Source: Pseudogemmobacter faecipullorum
Lineage (GTDB): Bacteria > Pseudomonadota > Alphaproteobacteria > Rhodobacterales > Rhodobacteraceae
Length of the DNA: 64,000 bases
Reading direction: 5' to 3'
NCBI RefSeq assembly: GCF_020539525.1
Contig: NZ_JACDXX010000008.1
Coordinates: 1 to 64,000 of the forward strand
The first letter of the stretch is position 1. Every line of letters starts with the position of its first letter. Of the stretch, positions 55,391 to 64,000 are shown in pieces. A program made the position numbers and the translations under genes. The notes below the pieces were generated by a model, which worked only from the letters and a program-made list of their open reading frames with translations, did not search any database and was not told where the DNA came from.

Positions 55391-56680
55391 ATGGAAACGC
55401 TGGCCGTTCTGATTTTACTGCTTGTACTTCTGGGCATCGGTCTGCCGGTGGCCTGGTCTTTTGCCGGGGTGGTCGCAGCCCTCGCCTGGTTCTATGACGC
55501 CAATCTCAACACGCTGATGCTGCAGGGCTTCCGCTCGCTGAACTCGGTCATTCTGCTGGCGCTGCCGCTGTTCATCCTCGCTGGCTATCTGATGGAATCG
55601 GGCGGGATTGCCGGCCGGCTGATCAGCTTTATCGAAATGCTGCTCGGCCGTCGCAGAGGTGGGCTTGGCACCGCCCTTGTCGGTGCCTCGGGTATGTTCG
55701 GCGCGATTGCCGGCACCGCCACCGCCGCCGTTGCCGCTATCGGGACGCTGATGATCGATCCGATGGAGAAACGCGGCTATCCCCGGGGCTATGCCGCGGC
55801 GCTGCTGGGCATTTCCTCGCTGATCGGCATTCTGATCCCGCCCTCGATCACCATGATCCTGTTCGCGGTTGCCACCCAGCAATCGGTTGCCGCCTGCTTT
55901 GCCGCCTCTATCGTGCCGGGCCTTTTGCTGATGGGCGGGCTGATGGCCTATAACCGCCATCAGGTCGGCCGACGTTTTCAGGAAACCGCGCCGCCCCCGG
56001 CCCAGAGCCTGCGCGAGAAACTCTCGGTCACCGCACGCACTCTGCCGGCGCTGCTGCTGCCGCTGATCATTCTGGGCGGGATCTATGGCGGGGTTTTCAC
56101 CCCCACCGAGGCCGCTGCTTTCGCCGTGCTGTCGGCGGTGCTGATCGGCATGTTCATCTATCGTGACATGACCTGGAAAAAGCTGGCCAGCAGCACGGTG
56201 CAAAGCGCCGAGACCACCGGCTCTATCGTGCTGATCTTGCTGTTTTCCTTCATCATTGGCCGGATCCTCGTCGCCGAGCGCATCCCCCAGGAGCTGACCG
56301 AAATGGTCATGGCGGCGGTTGAGAATCCGATCCTGATCATTTTGCTGGTCACCACTTTCCTGGTGCTGATCGGTGCGGTGATTGACGATGTTTCCATCAC
56401 CGTGGTCATCGCGCCGCTGTTGCTGCCGCTGATGGTTTCGGTTGATGTACATCCGGTGCATTTCGCCTCGATCGTCGCCACTTCGGTGGTGATCGGCGCG
56501 AACAGCCCGCCCATGGCACCGCTGCTCTATATGGCATGCCGGATCGGCAAGGCGCCGGTGAAAGAGGCAGTCCTGCCAGCGCTGCAGCTGATCCTCTGGG
56601 TCGCGCTGCCGCTGATGCTGGTCACCACTTTTGTGCCCGAGCTGTCACTGGCCCTGCCGCGCTGGCTGGGGCTGCTGTAA
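55391..56680 (+). CDS. TRAP transporter large permease (DctM family)
   Basis: The 429-residue protein has about twelve membrane segments with family landmarks: LNSVILLALPLFILAGYLME, GASGMFGAIAGTATAAVAAI, RGYAAALLGISSLIGILIPP (GxxIPPS loop), GVFTPTEAAAFAVLSAVLIG and IGANSPPMAPLLYMACRIGK. It uses the sodium gradient for uptake together with the two upstream gene products. Confidence 0.92.
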   Translation: METLAVLILLLVLLGIGLPVAWSFAGVVAALAWFYDANLNTLMLQGFRSLNSVILLALPLFILAGYLMESGGIAGRLISFIEMLLGRRRGGLGTALVGASGMFGAIAGTATAAVAAIGTLMIDPMEKRGYPRGYAAALLGISSLIGILIPPSITMILFAVATQQSVAACFAASIVPGLLLMGGLMAYNRHQVGRRFQETAPPPAQSLREKLSVTARTLPALLLPLIILGGIYGGVFTPTEAAAFAVLSAVLIGMFIYRDMTWKKLASSTVQSAETTGSIVLILLFSFIIGRILVAERIPQELTEMVMAAVENPILIILLVTTFLVLIGAVIDDVSITVVIAPLLLPLMVSVDVHPVHFASIVATSVVIGANSPPMAPLLYMACRIGKAPVKEAVLPALQLILWVALPLMLVTTFVPELSLALPRWLGLL

Positions 56681-56719
56681 TCCCATCCGAACAGACAGAC
56701 GGCCACACAGACAGACAGA

Positions 56720-56747
56720 CGGCGCGCCCCTCCCGGCGCGCCGTTTT
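56720..56747 (+). terminator. terminator after TRAP operon
   Basis: CGGCGCGCC and GGCGCGCCG pair around CCTCCC; TTTT follows. A run of CAGACAGA-type short repeats stands just before it (56693-56719). Confidence 0.85.
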
Positions 56748-56819
56748 GCATTGCTACCTGCCGCCCCGGCCGGGCAAAAGCGATAAATCTTCTGCCGCAG
56801 CGCGGCCCGGCGATTGCCC

Positions 56820-56879
56820 CGGGCGCGGCCCGCTGCTACAAATGTCACATATCTTTGTCTTAGGTAAAATGAGGCGCAA
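56820..56879 (+). promoter_or_regulatory. promoter of SorC-type regulator with ACAAATGTCA motif
   Basis: GCTACAAATGTCACATATC (56835-56853) lies about 27 bases before the regulator start. It matches the elements before the two ABC operons and the TRAP operon, which suggests autoregulation. Confidence 0.5.
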
Positions 56880-57854
56880 GTGACCCCTGGCAGCAAGCGG
56901 CGCACCATGGGCCAGGTCAGCGGCGAAAATGCCGTGATTGAAGTGGCATGGCTCTATTATCATGAAGGGCTGAACCAGAAGGAAATTGCGGATACGCTCA
57001 GCATTTCCCGCGCCACTGTGGTGAATTACCTGCAGGAGGCGCGCGAGCGCGAGCTGATCCGCATCACCCTCGCCGCACCTGCCTTTACCACCCACCGCCT
57101 GGCCCATGAGCTCTGCCGCCGGTTCGGCCTGAAAGCCGCCTATGTGGTGCCCGAAGAGGGCGCAGGGCTTGAGCAGGCGTTTCGCCGGGTGGTGAAAGGC
57201 GCCGCGCTCTGGCTGCCCGATCTGCTGGCGCCGGGCGATCACCTCGGCCTGGCCTGGGGCCGCACCGTCTATGATCTGGCCGAAGCGCTGGAGGTCACGG
57301 CGATTGAGGATCTGACCGTGCTGCAGCTGGTCGGCTCCATGGCCACACCCTATGGCTTTACCGCCGAGGCCTGCTCGACCCGGCTGGCGCAGCGCCTTGG
57401 CGCGCGCTGTCTGAACCTGCATGCCCCTGCCATTCTGTCGAGCGCCTCGCTCTCGGCCGCTCTGCGTGAGGAGCCGATCCTGAAGCGCCAGCTCGATGAG
57501 ATTGAAAAGGTCAATAAGCTGCTGTTCTCGGTCGGCACGGTCGCCGGTGACAGCCATATCGTCTCAAGCGGTCTCGCCACAGCCGGGGATCTCGACTTTT
57601 ACATCCGGAGCGGCGCGGTGGGCGTGATCTGTGGCCGCTTTGTCGATAAAACGGGCCGCGAGATCCCCGGCCCGATGAGCGAGCGGATGATCGGCATTCC
57701 GCTCGACCATCTCGTCGGGCTGGAAAGCGGCATTCTCGTCACCCCGGGCCATGATAAGCTCGAGGCGACCCTGGCTGCAATCCGGGGCGGCTATGTCACC
57801 CATCTGGTGACCGGGCTGACCGTGGCCGAGGCGCTGCTCGAAGCGGAGTTCTGA
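56880..57854 (+). CDS. SorC/DeoR-type sugar-binding transcriptional regulator
   Basis: The 324-residue protein has an N-terminal helix-turn-helix (AWLYYHEGLNQKEIADTLSI, SRATVVNYLQEARERELIRI). The sugar-phosphate-binding domain follows: GDHLGLAWGRTVYDLAEALE, VLQLVGSMATPYG, LLFSVGTVAGDSHIVSSGLA, GAVGVICGRFVDKTGREIPG. The start is GTG 56880 with GAGG upstream. Proteins of this family respond to phosphorylated sugars; with mtnA-mtnK next door, methylthioribose phosphate or a polyol phosphate is a possible signal. It lies after the TRAP operon and faces mtnA convergently. Confidence 0.87.
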   Translation: MTPGSKRRTMGQVSGENAVIEVAWLYYHEGLNQKEIADTLSISRATVVNYLQEARERELIRITLAAPAFTTHRLAHELCRRFGLKAAYVVPEEGAGLEQAFRRVVKGAALWLPDLLAPGDHLGLAWGRTVYDLAEALEVTAIEDLTVLQLVGSMATPYGFTAEACSTRLAQRLGARCLNLHAPAILSSASLSAALREEPILKRQLDEIEKVNKLLFSVGTVAGDSHIVSSGLATAGDLDFYIRSGAVGVICGRFVDKTGREIPGPMSERMIGIPLDHLVGLESGILVTPGHDKLEATLAAIRGGYVTHLVTGLTVAEALLEAEF

Positions 57855-57855
57855 G

Positions 57856-57878
57856 GCAGGGGAAACCCCCGCCCCTGC
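57856..57878. terminator. hairpin between convergent regulator and mtnA genes
   Basis: GCAGGGG and CCCCTGC pair around AAACCCCCG. There is no T-run; a weak bidirectional terminator is possible. Confidence 0.4.
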
Positions 57879-57885
57879 TCCGCCA

Positions 57886-58992
57886 TCAGCGGCTGAGTGC
57901 CGCCGCTTTCAGATCGCCGAACATCGCCTCCATCGCCGCCGCATCTGCCCTGCAGATACCGCGCTCGGTGATCAGCCCGGTGACCAGCGCGGCGGGCGTC
58001 ACGTCAAAGGCCGGATTGCGTCCGCCGGTGCCGTCAGGGCTGATCTGCACCTGGATGATCTGGCCCGAGGCATCGCGGCCCTGAACATGCGTCACCTCAC
58101 GGTCTGAGCGCTCTTCAATCGGGATCTCTTTCACCCCGTCCACCACCGTCCAGTCGATGGTGGGCGAAGGCAGCGCTACATAGAAGGGCACATCATTCGC
58201 CTTTGCGGCCAGCGCCTTGAGATAGGTGCCGATCTTATTGCAGACATCGCCCTGGGCCGTGGTGCGGTCGGTGCCGACGATCACCAGATCCACCTCGCCA
58301 TGCTGCATCAGATGGCCGCCGGCATTGTCAACGATCAGATCATGGCTGATGCCGGCGGCATTCAGCTCCCATGCGGTCAGCTGCGCGCCCTGGTTGCGTG
58401 GCCGGGTCTCGTCAACAAAAACATGAACCGCAATCCCCGCCTCAACCGCGTGATAGATCGGCGAGGTCGCCGTGCCCCAGTCTACCGTCGCCGGCCAGCC
58501 CGCATTGCAATGGGTCAGGATATTCACCGGCTTTCCCGGCTTTTTCGCGGCAATCTCGCGGATCAGGGCCAGACCATGCGCGCCGATGCGCCGGTTGATC
58601 TCGACATCCTCATCGGCAATCTCATCGGCCCGTTTTGTCGCCGCCGCCGCGCGCTCCGCCGCGGGCAGCGGGCGCAGCACCCGCTCCATCTCATCAAGCG
58701 CCCAGCGAAGATTGATCGCGGTCGGGCGGGTTTCATGCAACACCTCCCAGGTCTCGCTCAGCGAGGCATCTGACGGGTCGCGCCCCATCTGACCGGCGAC
58801 GCCGTAAGCCGCTGTCGCACCGATCAGCGGCGCGCCGCGCACCCACATATCGCGGATCGCCACCGCGTAATCCTCACGGCTGGAAAGCGCGACGATGCGC
58901 AGCTCATGCGGCAGCCAGCGCTGATCAATAATCCGCACCTCTCCCGAGGCCTCGCGCCAGATGGACCGGTAAGGCTTGCCATTGATTTTCAC
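57886..58992 (-). CDS. mtnA: S-methyl-5-thioribose-1-phosphate isomerase (MtnA)
   Basis: The 368-residue isomerase of the eIF2B-like family has [20 protein letters not shown], catalytic Cys in [38 protein letters not shown], and the catalytic Asp in [20 protein letters not shown]. It converts methylthioribose 1-phosphate to methylthioribulose 1-phosphate in methionine salvage. It overlaps mtnK by four bases. Confidence 0.94.
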   Translation of the reverse strand: MKINGKPYRSIWREASGEVRIIDQRWLPHELRIVALSSREDYAVAIRDMWVRGAPLIGATAAYGVAGQMGRDPSDASLSETWEVLHETRPTAINLRWALDEMERVLRPLPAAERAAAATKRADEIADEDVEINRRIGAHGLALIREIAAKKPGKPVNILTHCNAGWPATVDWGTATSPIYHAVEAGIAVHVFVDETRPRNQGAQLTAWELNAAGISHDLIVDNAGGHLMQHGEVDLVIVGTDRTTAQGDVCNKIGTYLKALAAKANDVPFYVALPSPTIDWTVVDGVKEIPIEERSDREVTHVQGRDASGQIIQVQISPDGTGGRNPAFDVTPAALVTGLITERGICRADAAAMEAMFGDLKAAALSR

Positions 58993-60254
58993 AGGTGGTC
59001 CTCCGTATTCACGCGCGCCGCGAGATCAAGCAGCGCCTGGGTTCCGCTCAAGGTATGGCGGCTGTGGATCAGCGCAGTGCCAAGAGCAAGGGCACGGGCC
59101 TCACAGGCCGCACGCAGTGCAACATCATCAATCCGTTCAAAATCAGCATTATGGGCCAGGCCAAGAATGCGGCGATGGATCTCAACCCCACAAAAACCAA
59201 GCGCATCGCGCCAGATCGCCCCCAGCCTTTCGCCCCGCGCAATCTCGCTGGCAAGACCGTGGCGCTGATCCTCATAAAGCGTCGCCTGATAGAGAATGCC
59301 CTGACGCTCCTCGCGCCAGAGCCGGGTAAATTCGGCCTCAAAGCTGGTCCAGACCGCCGCCGTGACCGAGAGCAGCCAGGACTGATAGCCAGAGCGTGCG
59401 CCAGGGCTTTCCGCGTGACCGGGCTGCGCAAGGCAGGCCATCAGAAAATTCGCCATCAGCATGCCAATGTCAAAACCGATCGGCCCATAGGTGGCAAATT
59501 CCGGATCAATCACCCGGATATCGCGCTCTGACACCATGACCGATCCGGTATGAAGATCGCCATGCAGCAGGGTTTCCGCCTGCGAGGTGAAGGCCATTTT
59601 CAGATGCTGCGCCGCCACTTTCAGCGCCAGATCGCCGCGCAGCCGCGCCACCGCAGCCTCAAGGCCCGGCGTATGGCGGTTCAGGGCTGCCTCGAAATAA
59701 GGATCTGAAAAGACAAGATTTTCGGTAATATCGCATAATTCGATATTGCCCGCGAACAGCGCCAAATCGGCTTTTTTCTCAGCCGCTTTCATCGAAAGAT
59801 CCGAGCCACGGAACAGGGTCCTGGCGCAGAACTGGCCGAGCCGCTCGCCCAGCCCCCCATAGCGCTTACCGGCGATCAGCCCGTGGCGCAGGATGATATG
59901 CGGGCTGAGATATTCCATCACAATGAGCGCCTGGGCCTCATCGAAATGCCAGAGTTCCGGCACGCTGCCCGGGTCACGCGCCGCCTGGCGCTGCAAAGCA
60001 TGATATTCAAAGAAACTGCGCTTCAGCGGCAGGGGCCAGCTTTCGCCCACAAGCCGCACATAGGGCAAAGCCTGTTTCACAATCGCCGCGCCCAGGCTGC
60101 CGCGCAGGATGAAAACGAGGTTGAGATTGCCATCCCCGACCTCCTCGACCTGCCAGCCCTCAGCCGGGCCGATGCGGCGGGTCAGAAGATCGAGACCGCC
60201 CAGCCTTGCAGGCAGGCTCCCGGGTGTCAGGGCTGCATAGTCAGACGCGCTCAC
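58989..60254 (-). CDS. mtnK: S-methyl-5-thioribose kinase (MtnK)
   Basis: The 421-residue kinase of the choline/aminoglycoside-kinase fold has [35 protein letters not shown], the catalytic loop [20 protein letters not shown], and [20 protein letters not shown] with the metal-binding Asp. It phosphorylates methylthioribose from degraded methylthioadenosine. The start is GTG 60254 because AGGAGGAGGAG stands just before it; the longer frame to 60332 has no ribosome site. Later steps of the pathway are not in the window. Confidence 0.93.
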   Translation of the reverse strand: MSASDYAALTPGSLPARLGGLDLLTRRIGPAEGWQVEEVGDGNLNLVFILRGSLGAAIVKQALPYVRLVGESWPLPLKRSFFEYHALQRQAARDPGSVPELWHFDEAQALIVMEYLSPHIILRHGLIAGKRYGGLGERLGQFCARTLFRGSDLSMKAAEKKADLALFAGNIELCDITENLVFSDPYFEAALNRHTPGLEAAVARLRGDLALKVAAQHLKMAFTSQAETLLHGDLHTGSVMVSERDIRVIDPEFATYGPIGFDIGMLMANFLMACLAQPGHAESPGARSGYQSWLLSVTAAVWTSFEAEFTRLWREERQGILYQATLYEDQRHGLASEIARGERLGAIWRDALGFCGVEIHRRILGLAHNADFERIDDVALRAACEARALALGTALIHSRHTLSGTQALLDLAARVNTEDHL

Positions 60255-60455
60255 GCTTCTCCTCCTCCTGAAAACCGCCGCCTTCCAGAATGAAATCTTC
60301 CGGCCAGGCTGCTGCTTGCCTGTCTGCAGCACAGGGCGTTCCTTACCTGGTACCGCTCTCCCCGGGGCAGGATTTCCGCGTCACGATCATTTGTCAAACA
60401 TTATTGACATTTGAACAAGTCACGCTAGCGTCAGCCCTGGGAGAGGAGAATTTAT
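60255..60455. promoter_or_regulatory. divergent promoter region mtnK / ABC importer with TGTCA-type inverted repeat
   Basis: TGTCAA (60392) and TTGACA (60404) form an inverted repeat with six bases between. On the minus strand the same place reads TTCAAATGTCAATA, close to the ACAAATGTCA elements of three other promoters in this window. It sits about 50 bases before the ATPase gene. Confidence 0.5.
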
Positions 60456-61964
60456 GTGTCTCAGCCAGGCATCGTTATTACGGGGCTGACCCGATCCTTC
60501 GCGCGCAATCATGTGCTGCGCGGCATCAATCTGACCCTGCCTGCCGGCGCGATTACTGTGCTGATGGGGACAAATGGTGCAGGGAAATCCACCCTGGTCA
60601 AAATTCTCTGCGGTGTGCAGGGCGCAGACAGCGGCACTATCACGCTTGACGGCCAGCCCTTTACCCCCGCCAGCCCGGCGGCGGCGCTGCGCGCCGGGGT
60701 GGTGACGGTGCATCAGTCGATCAATGACGGGGTGGCCGCTGATCTCGATATCACCTCAAACCTGCTGCTCGATGATCTGGCCAGCCGCTCGGGCTCCTTT
60801 CTCAATGGCCGGAAAATGCGCGATAAAGCCCGTGCCATTGCCGCAGCCGTGGGGCTGAAAGCCGATGTCAGCCGCCCGGTGCGCGAACTCAGCCTTGCTG
60901 ATCGTCAGCTGGTCTCGATTGCGCGCGCCATGTCGCACCGACCGCGCCTGCTGATCCTCGATGAGCCGACCTCCTCGCTCTCAGCCGCCGAGGCCGGGCA
61001 GCTTTTCACTTTGCTGGACCGGCTGCGCAGCGAGGGGGTGGCGATCCTTTATATTTCGCATCGCATGTCCGATATCCGCCGCCTTGCTGACCGTATCGTC
61101 TCGATGCGCGATGGCCAGATTTCGGGCCTGTTCGAGGGCAGCCCCCCCGATTACGCCGGCGCGGTCAGGGCGATGCTGGGCCATGAGATCAACAGCAGTG
61201 ACATTCAGATCCCCGCCCCCGGCCCTGCCGTTCTCAGCGCAAAAGCACTGCAGCTGCGCGCTGAGAGTCGCCCCTTTGATCTGAGCCTGCATGAAAATGA
61301 GGTGGTGGTGATCACCGGCCTCGTCGGCTCGGGCAAGACCGAACTGGCCGGGATACTCTACGGATTGCGCAGGCCCCATGCCGGAGATCTCTGCCTCGAC
61401 GGCGCGCCCTATCAGCCCCGCGATCCGGGCGAGGCGGTCAGGAAAGGCGTCTGTCTCAGCGCCAGGGACCGGCGCATGAATGCGGTGATCCCCGATTTCG
61501 ACATTACCAGAAACATCACCCTGCCCTTTCTGGGCCGCCATTCCGGGCTGCTGGCGCTGCTGCGCCCGGGGTCGGAACGCGCGACCTCGACCCGGATGAT
61601 CCGCGAGATGGGTGTGGTCTGTCAGGGGCCAAAGGACAGCATCCTCACGCTTTCCGGCGGCAATCAGCAAAAGGTAATGGTGGCGCGCTGGCTGGCCGAG
61701 GCCTCGCGGCTGCTGATCCTGGATGAGCCTTTCCAGGGCGTCGATATTCAGGCCCGCCGCGATATTGCCCGCCATATCCGCGCCAGTGCCGCCCGCCGCG
61801 CCACCCTGGTGCTCTGTGCCGAGATCGATGAGGCGCTCGAGATTGCCGACCGCATCCTGGTGATGAGCGAGCAGAGCCTCGGGGCAGGGCATCGCAATGA
61901 AAATATCGACCTGGCCCGGCTGATGGCCGAGGTCACCGCTTCCGCCGCAGGACAGGCCGCATAA
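60456..61964 (+). CDS. ribose-type ABC ATPase, probable methylthioribose importer
   Basis: The 502-residue tandem ATPase has first domain GTNGAGKSTLVKILCGVQGA, LSLADRQLVSIARAMSHRPR and LLILDEPTSSLSAAEAGQLF. The second has GLVGSGKTELAGILYGLRRP, LSGGNQQKVMVARWLAEASR and LLILDEPFQGVDIQARRDIA. The start is GTG 60456 with GAGAGGAGAA upstream. The operon is divergent from mtnK-mtnA, a known pairing for methylthioribose uptake, so methylthioribose is the favoured substrate; this is context inference. Confidence 0.87.
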   Translation: MSQPGIVITGLTRSFARNHVLRGINLTLPAGAITVLMGTNGAGKSTLVKILCGVQGADSGTITLDGQPFTPASPAAALRAGVVTVHQSINDGVAADLDITSNLLLDDLASRSGSFLNGRKMRDKARAIAAAVGLKADVSRPVRELSLADRQLVSIARAMSHRPRLLILDEPTSSLSAAEAGQLFTLLDRLRSEGVAILYISHRMSDIRRLADRIVSMRDGQISGLFEGSPPDYAGAVRAMLGHEINSSDIQIPAPGPAVLSAKALQLRAESRPFDLSLHENEVVVITGLVGSGKTELAGILYGLRRPHAGDLCLDGAPYQPRDPGEAVRKGVCLSARDRRMNAVIPDFDITRNITLPFLGRHSGLLALLRPGSERATSTRMIREMGVVCQGPKDSILTLSGGNQQKVMVARWLAEASRLLILDEPFQGVDIQARRDIARHIRASAARRATLVLCAEIDEALEIADRILVMSEQSLGAGHRNENIDLARLMAEVTASAAGQAA

Positions 61965-62008
61965 ACAAAGACTTCAGCTTTACTGATTTTGCCATCCGCT
62001 ACGGTTTT

Positions 62009-62977
62009 TTGCTGCTGATGGTGGCACTGGTAACCGGCTTTACCATCGCCGAGCCCGCATTTCTTTCGGCCCGCAGCGCCGTGTTCATTCTGCAGTCGGT
62101 GGCCATTACCGGCATCCTGGCGCTTGGGGTCACCGCCACCCTGGTGGTGGGCGGCTTTGATCTGTCAATCGGTGCGGTCGCCACTTCGGCGCTGATGCTT
62201 TCGGCCTATACGATGGTGATCTGGGATCTGGGCGCGGTCGAGGCGGTGGTGTTCTGCCTGGCCATGGGGGCGCTGGTCGGGCTGATCAACGGGCTGCTGA
62301 TCGTGAAGATGAAGGTGCCGGATCTGCTGGCGACGCTCGGCATGATGTTCCTGCTGATGGGGCTGCAGCGCATTCCGACCGAAGGCAATTCGATCTCGAC
62401 CGGCATGTCTTTGCCCGATGGCAGCAGCGCGACCGGGGTGTTTGCTCCGGGCTTTCTGATGCTGGGCCGCCACCGGCTCGATTTCATCCTCGAGGATCTG
62501 ATCCCGCTTTCGGTGGTGTTTCTGCTGGTCATCGCCTTTCTGGTCTGGGGCTTTCTGGAACTGACCCGGCATGGCCGCATCATGTATGCTATCGGCTCGA
62601 ACCCCAATGCCGCCGCCCTGGCCGGGATTAATGTCGCGCGTTACCGGGTGCTGGCCTATGTGATCTCGGGCACATTGGCCTCATTCGGAGGGATCCTGCT
62701 CGCGGCCCGCCTCGGGCGCGGCGATGTCGCCTCGGGCAATAATCTGCTGCTTGATGCTGTCGCGGCAGCGCTGATCGGCTTTGCCGTGTTGGGTGCCGCC
62801 AGACCCAATGCCTTTGGCACCGCCATAGGCGCGCTTTTCGTTGGCATCCTGCTCCAGGGGCTGACCATGCTGAATGCCCCCTATTACACCCAGGATTTCA
62901 TCAAAGGCTTTGTGCTGGTGGTGGCCCTGGTCTTTACCTTTGCGCTCTCCGGTCGGGGGGGGCGGGCGCTACACTGA
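62009..62977 (+). CDS. ribose-type ABC permease (start uncertain)
   Basis: The membrane protein has 322 residues as given and about nine segments: ITGILALGVTATLVVGGFDL, SIGAVATSALMLSAYTMVIW, MKVPDLLATLGMMFLLMGLQ, the loop AIGSNPNAAALAGINVARYR and DAVAAALIGFAVLGAARPNA. TTG 62009 is the first standard start but leaves a truncated N-terminus. The frame continues upstream as NKDFSFTDFAIRYGF behind an ATA codon at 61961, which overlaps the upstream stop exactly as ATG does elsewhere in this window, with AGGACAGG before it. The true product is therefore likely 16 residues longer. Confidence 0.82.
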   Translation: MLLMVALVTGFTIAEPAFLSARSAVFILQSVAITGILALGVTATLVVGGFDLSIGAVATSALMLSAYTMVIWDLGAVEAVVFCLAMGALVGLINGLLIVKMKVPDLLATLGMMFLLMGLQRIPTEGNSISTGMSLPDGSSATGVFAPGFLMLGRHRLDFILEDLIPLSVVFLLVIAFLVWGFLELTRHGRIMYAIGSNPNAAALAGINVARYRVLAYVISGTLASFGGILLAARLGRGDVASGNNLLLDAVAAALIGFAVLGAARPNAFGTAIGALFVGILLQGLTMLNAPYYTQDFIKGFVLVVALVFTFALSGRGGRALH

Positions 62978-63009
62978 AACAGAAAGACAATAAATTCAGG
63001 GAGGATACC

Positions 63010-64000
63010 ATGATTTCCAGACGGACATTCACCGGACTTCTGACCTCGGTCGCGCTGTTGCCGGGCATTGCTCTGGCCGAAGGCGCGCCCGCTCCTTTCG
63101 ATACTCCCGGCGATGTGAAAATCGCCCTCGTGCGCTATCTCTCGACCGGCGATTTCTTCCAGGCCTATCTCTCGGGCGTCGAGAAACAATCTGCCGCGCT
63201 GGGGGTAAACCTGCAGGTGTTTGACTCGCGCCAGGATGCGGCGCTGCAGGCCGATATGGTCGATCAGGCCATTGCGCTTGGGGTCGATGGCATCATCATC
63301 CAGCACGGCTTGACCGAGTCGATGAAAGAGGCCGCGCAGCGCGCCGTCGATGCCGGGATCAAGGTGGTGGCCTTTGACGTGAATGTCGAAAACACCGCCA
63401 TCCCCCAGGTCGAGCAATCCGACCGCGATCTGGCCCGTCTTGCGCTGGAACAGGCGATCAGAGACCAGGGCGAGACCTGGACGGCGGGCTATGTCTATGT
63501 GCCGGGCATCGCGCCGCTCGACCGCCGCGACGAGACCTGGAAAGAGTTTAAGGCGAAATATCCCGGCATCACCGAAAAGGCGATGTTTGGCACGATGGAC
63601 AATCCGATTGCCAATTCGGTCGCCAATCAGGCCCGCGCGGTGCTGACCGCCAACCCCGATATCCAGGTGATCTTCGCCCCCTATGATGAATTTGCCAAAG
63701 GCGCGAAAATCGCCGTGGATGAGGCCGGCATGTCGGGCGATGTGGCGATCTATTCCGCCGATATCTCGACCGCCGATATCGCACTGATGCGCGAGGAGGG
63801 TTCGGGCTGGAAAGCCACCGCCGCGACCAATCCGGCGGTGGTGGGTGAGGTCTCGGTGCGCACCCTCGCCCGGCTGCTGGCCGGTGAGGAGGTCGGTGCC
63901 CAGGTCATTGTACCGCCGACCCTGATCACGCAAGGCGAACTCAATGATCTCAACATCTCAAATATGGAAGAGCTGGGCGCGAAAATGCCTGCCTTTGTCC
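63010..64000 (+). CDS. ribose-type ABC substrate-binding protein (runs off window)
   Basis: The first 330 residues are visible and open to the window end. The signal peptide MISRRTFTGLLTSVALLPGI ALA is followed by VKIALVRYLSTGDFFQAYLS, LGVNLQVFDSRQDAALQADM, GVDGIIIQHGLTESMKEAAQ, FAPYDEFAKGAKIAVDEAGM and IYSADISTADIALMREEG. This is the type I sugar-binding fold; it completes the importer with the ATPase and permease upstream. AGGGAGGAT precedes the ATG. The ligand is probably methylthioribose or a related sugar. Confidence 0.88.
   Translation, partial: MISRRTFTGLLTSVALLPGIALAEGAPAPFDTPGDVKIALVRYLSTGDFFQAYLSGVEKQSAALGVNLQVFDSRQDAALQADMVDQAIALGVDGIIIQHGLTESMKEAAQRAVDAGIKVVAFDVNVENTAIPQVEQSDRDLARLALEQAIRDQGETWTAGYVYVPGIAPLDRRDETWKEFKAKYPGITEKAMFGTMDNPIANSVANQARAVLTANPDIQVIFAPYDEFAKGAKIAVDEAGMSGDVAIYSADISTADIALMREEGSGWKATAATNPAVVGEVSVRTLARLLAGEEVGAQVIVPPTLITQGELNDLNISNMEELGAKMPAFV

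Noticed and set aside
56693-56719. CAGACAGA short tandem repeat considered as CRISPR or phase-variation tract
   Set aside because: It is only a few degenerate units in an intergenic region before a terminator; no spacer structure and no coding frame affected.

Overview
The window reads as a chromosome segment of a Rhodobacterales-type alphaproteobacterium (Rhodobacteraceae-like; genus not determinable from sequence alone). Grounds: high GC, dense gene overlaps, an AcuI-type reductase, heterotetrameric sarcosine oxidase, PurU, DUF6880 and DUF6481 proteins, and a thi cluster with the ThiXYZ/TenA salvage branch. It divides into a mobile left quarter (1-16.5 kb) and a metabolic right three quarters (16.7-64 kb).

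Mobile part. Positions 1-2.5 kb are a graveyard of insertion sequences: an IS5-type element end, an IS256 tail, a frameshifted IS4-type transposase, IS66 and IS5 scraps. A DUF6880 protein and two uncharacterised genes follow (2.5-5.65 kb). At 5.96-10.09 kb lies a compact Tn7-like transposition module, tnsA-tnsB-tnsC, with its catalytic motifs intact, no tniQ/tnsD in view, and a strong terminator after it. Immediately downstream, about 10.25-16.4 kb, is what appears to be a complete integrated genome of a small single-stranded DNA phage (Microviridae): a small ORF, pilot protein VP2, a 32-residue basic J-like protein, major capsid protein VP1, two small unknown genes, an N-acetylmuramoyl-L-alanine amidase, and a HUH replication initiator, with hairpins and direct repeats in the non-coding ends. 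This transposon/microvirus neighbourhood is the most unusual part of the window.

Metabolic part, in order. (1) A ten-gene thiamine operon on the minus strand (thiD-thiO-thiS-thiG-thiE-thiF-thiY-tenA-thiZ-thiX) behind a TPP riboswitch. (2) A polyol/tetritol-type operon: ribose-type ABC importer, SDR dehydrogenase and DhaK-DhaL kinase. (3) DUF2322 protein, an alanine/glycine:sodium symporter, cold-shock protein, DUF6481 protein, MarR regulator and MFS transporter. (4) purU, a choline/betaine binding protein, a zinc alcohol dehydrogenase and a TetR regulator fused to an alpha/beta hydrolase. (5) A BASS-family transporter; divergent katG/oxyR; acuI; a TetR regulator; the sarcosine oxidase operon soxBDAG. 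(6) A TRAP importer, a SorC-type regulator, mtnA-mtnK (methylthioribose salvage) and a divergent ribose-type ABC importer that runs off the window end.

Two themes link the right part. C1/methylamine metabolism: sarcosine oxidase feeds methylene-tetrahydrofolate while PurU recycles formyl-tetrahydrofolate, with a choline/betaine-type binding protein nearby. Sugar and sugar-alcohol uptake: two ABC importers, the TRAP importer and the SorC-type regulator all carry a similar ACAAATG(T/A)CA-like element upstream, which suggests one shared regulator. All assignments rest on reading motifs and translations by eye; no database search was run.
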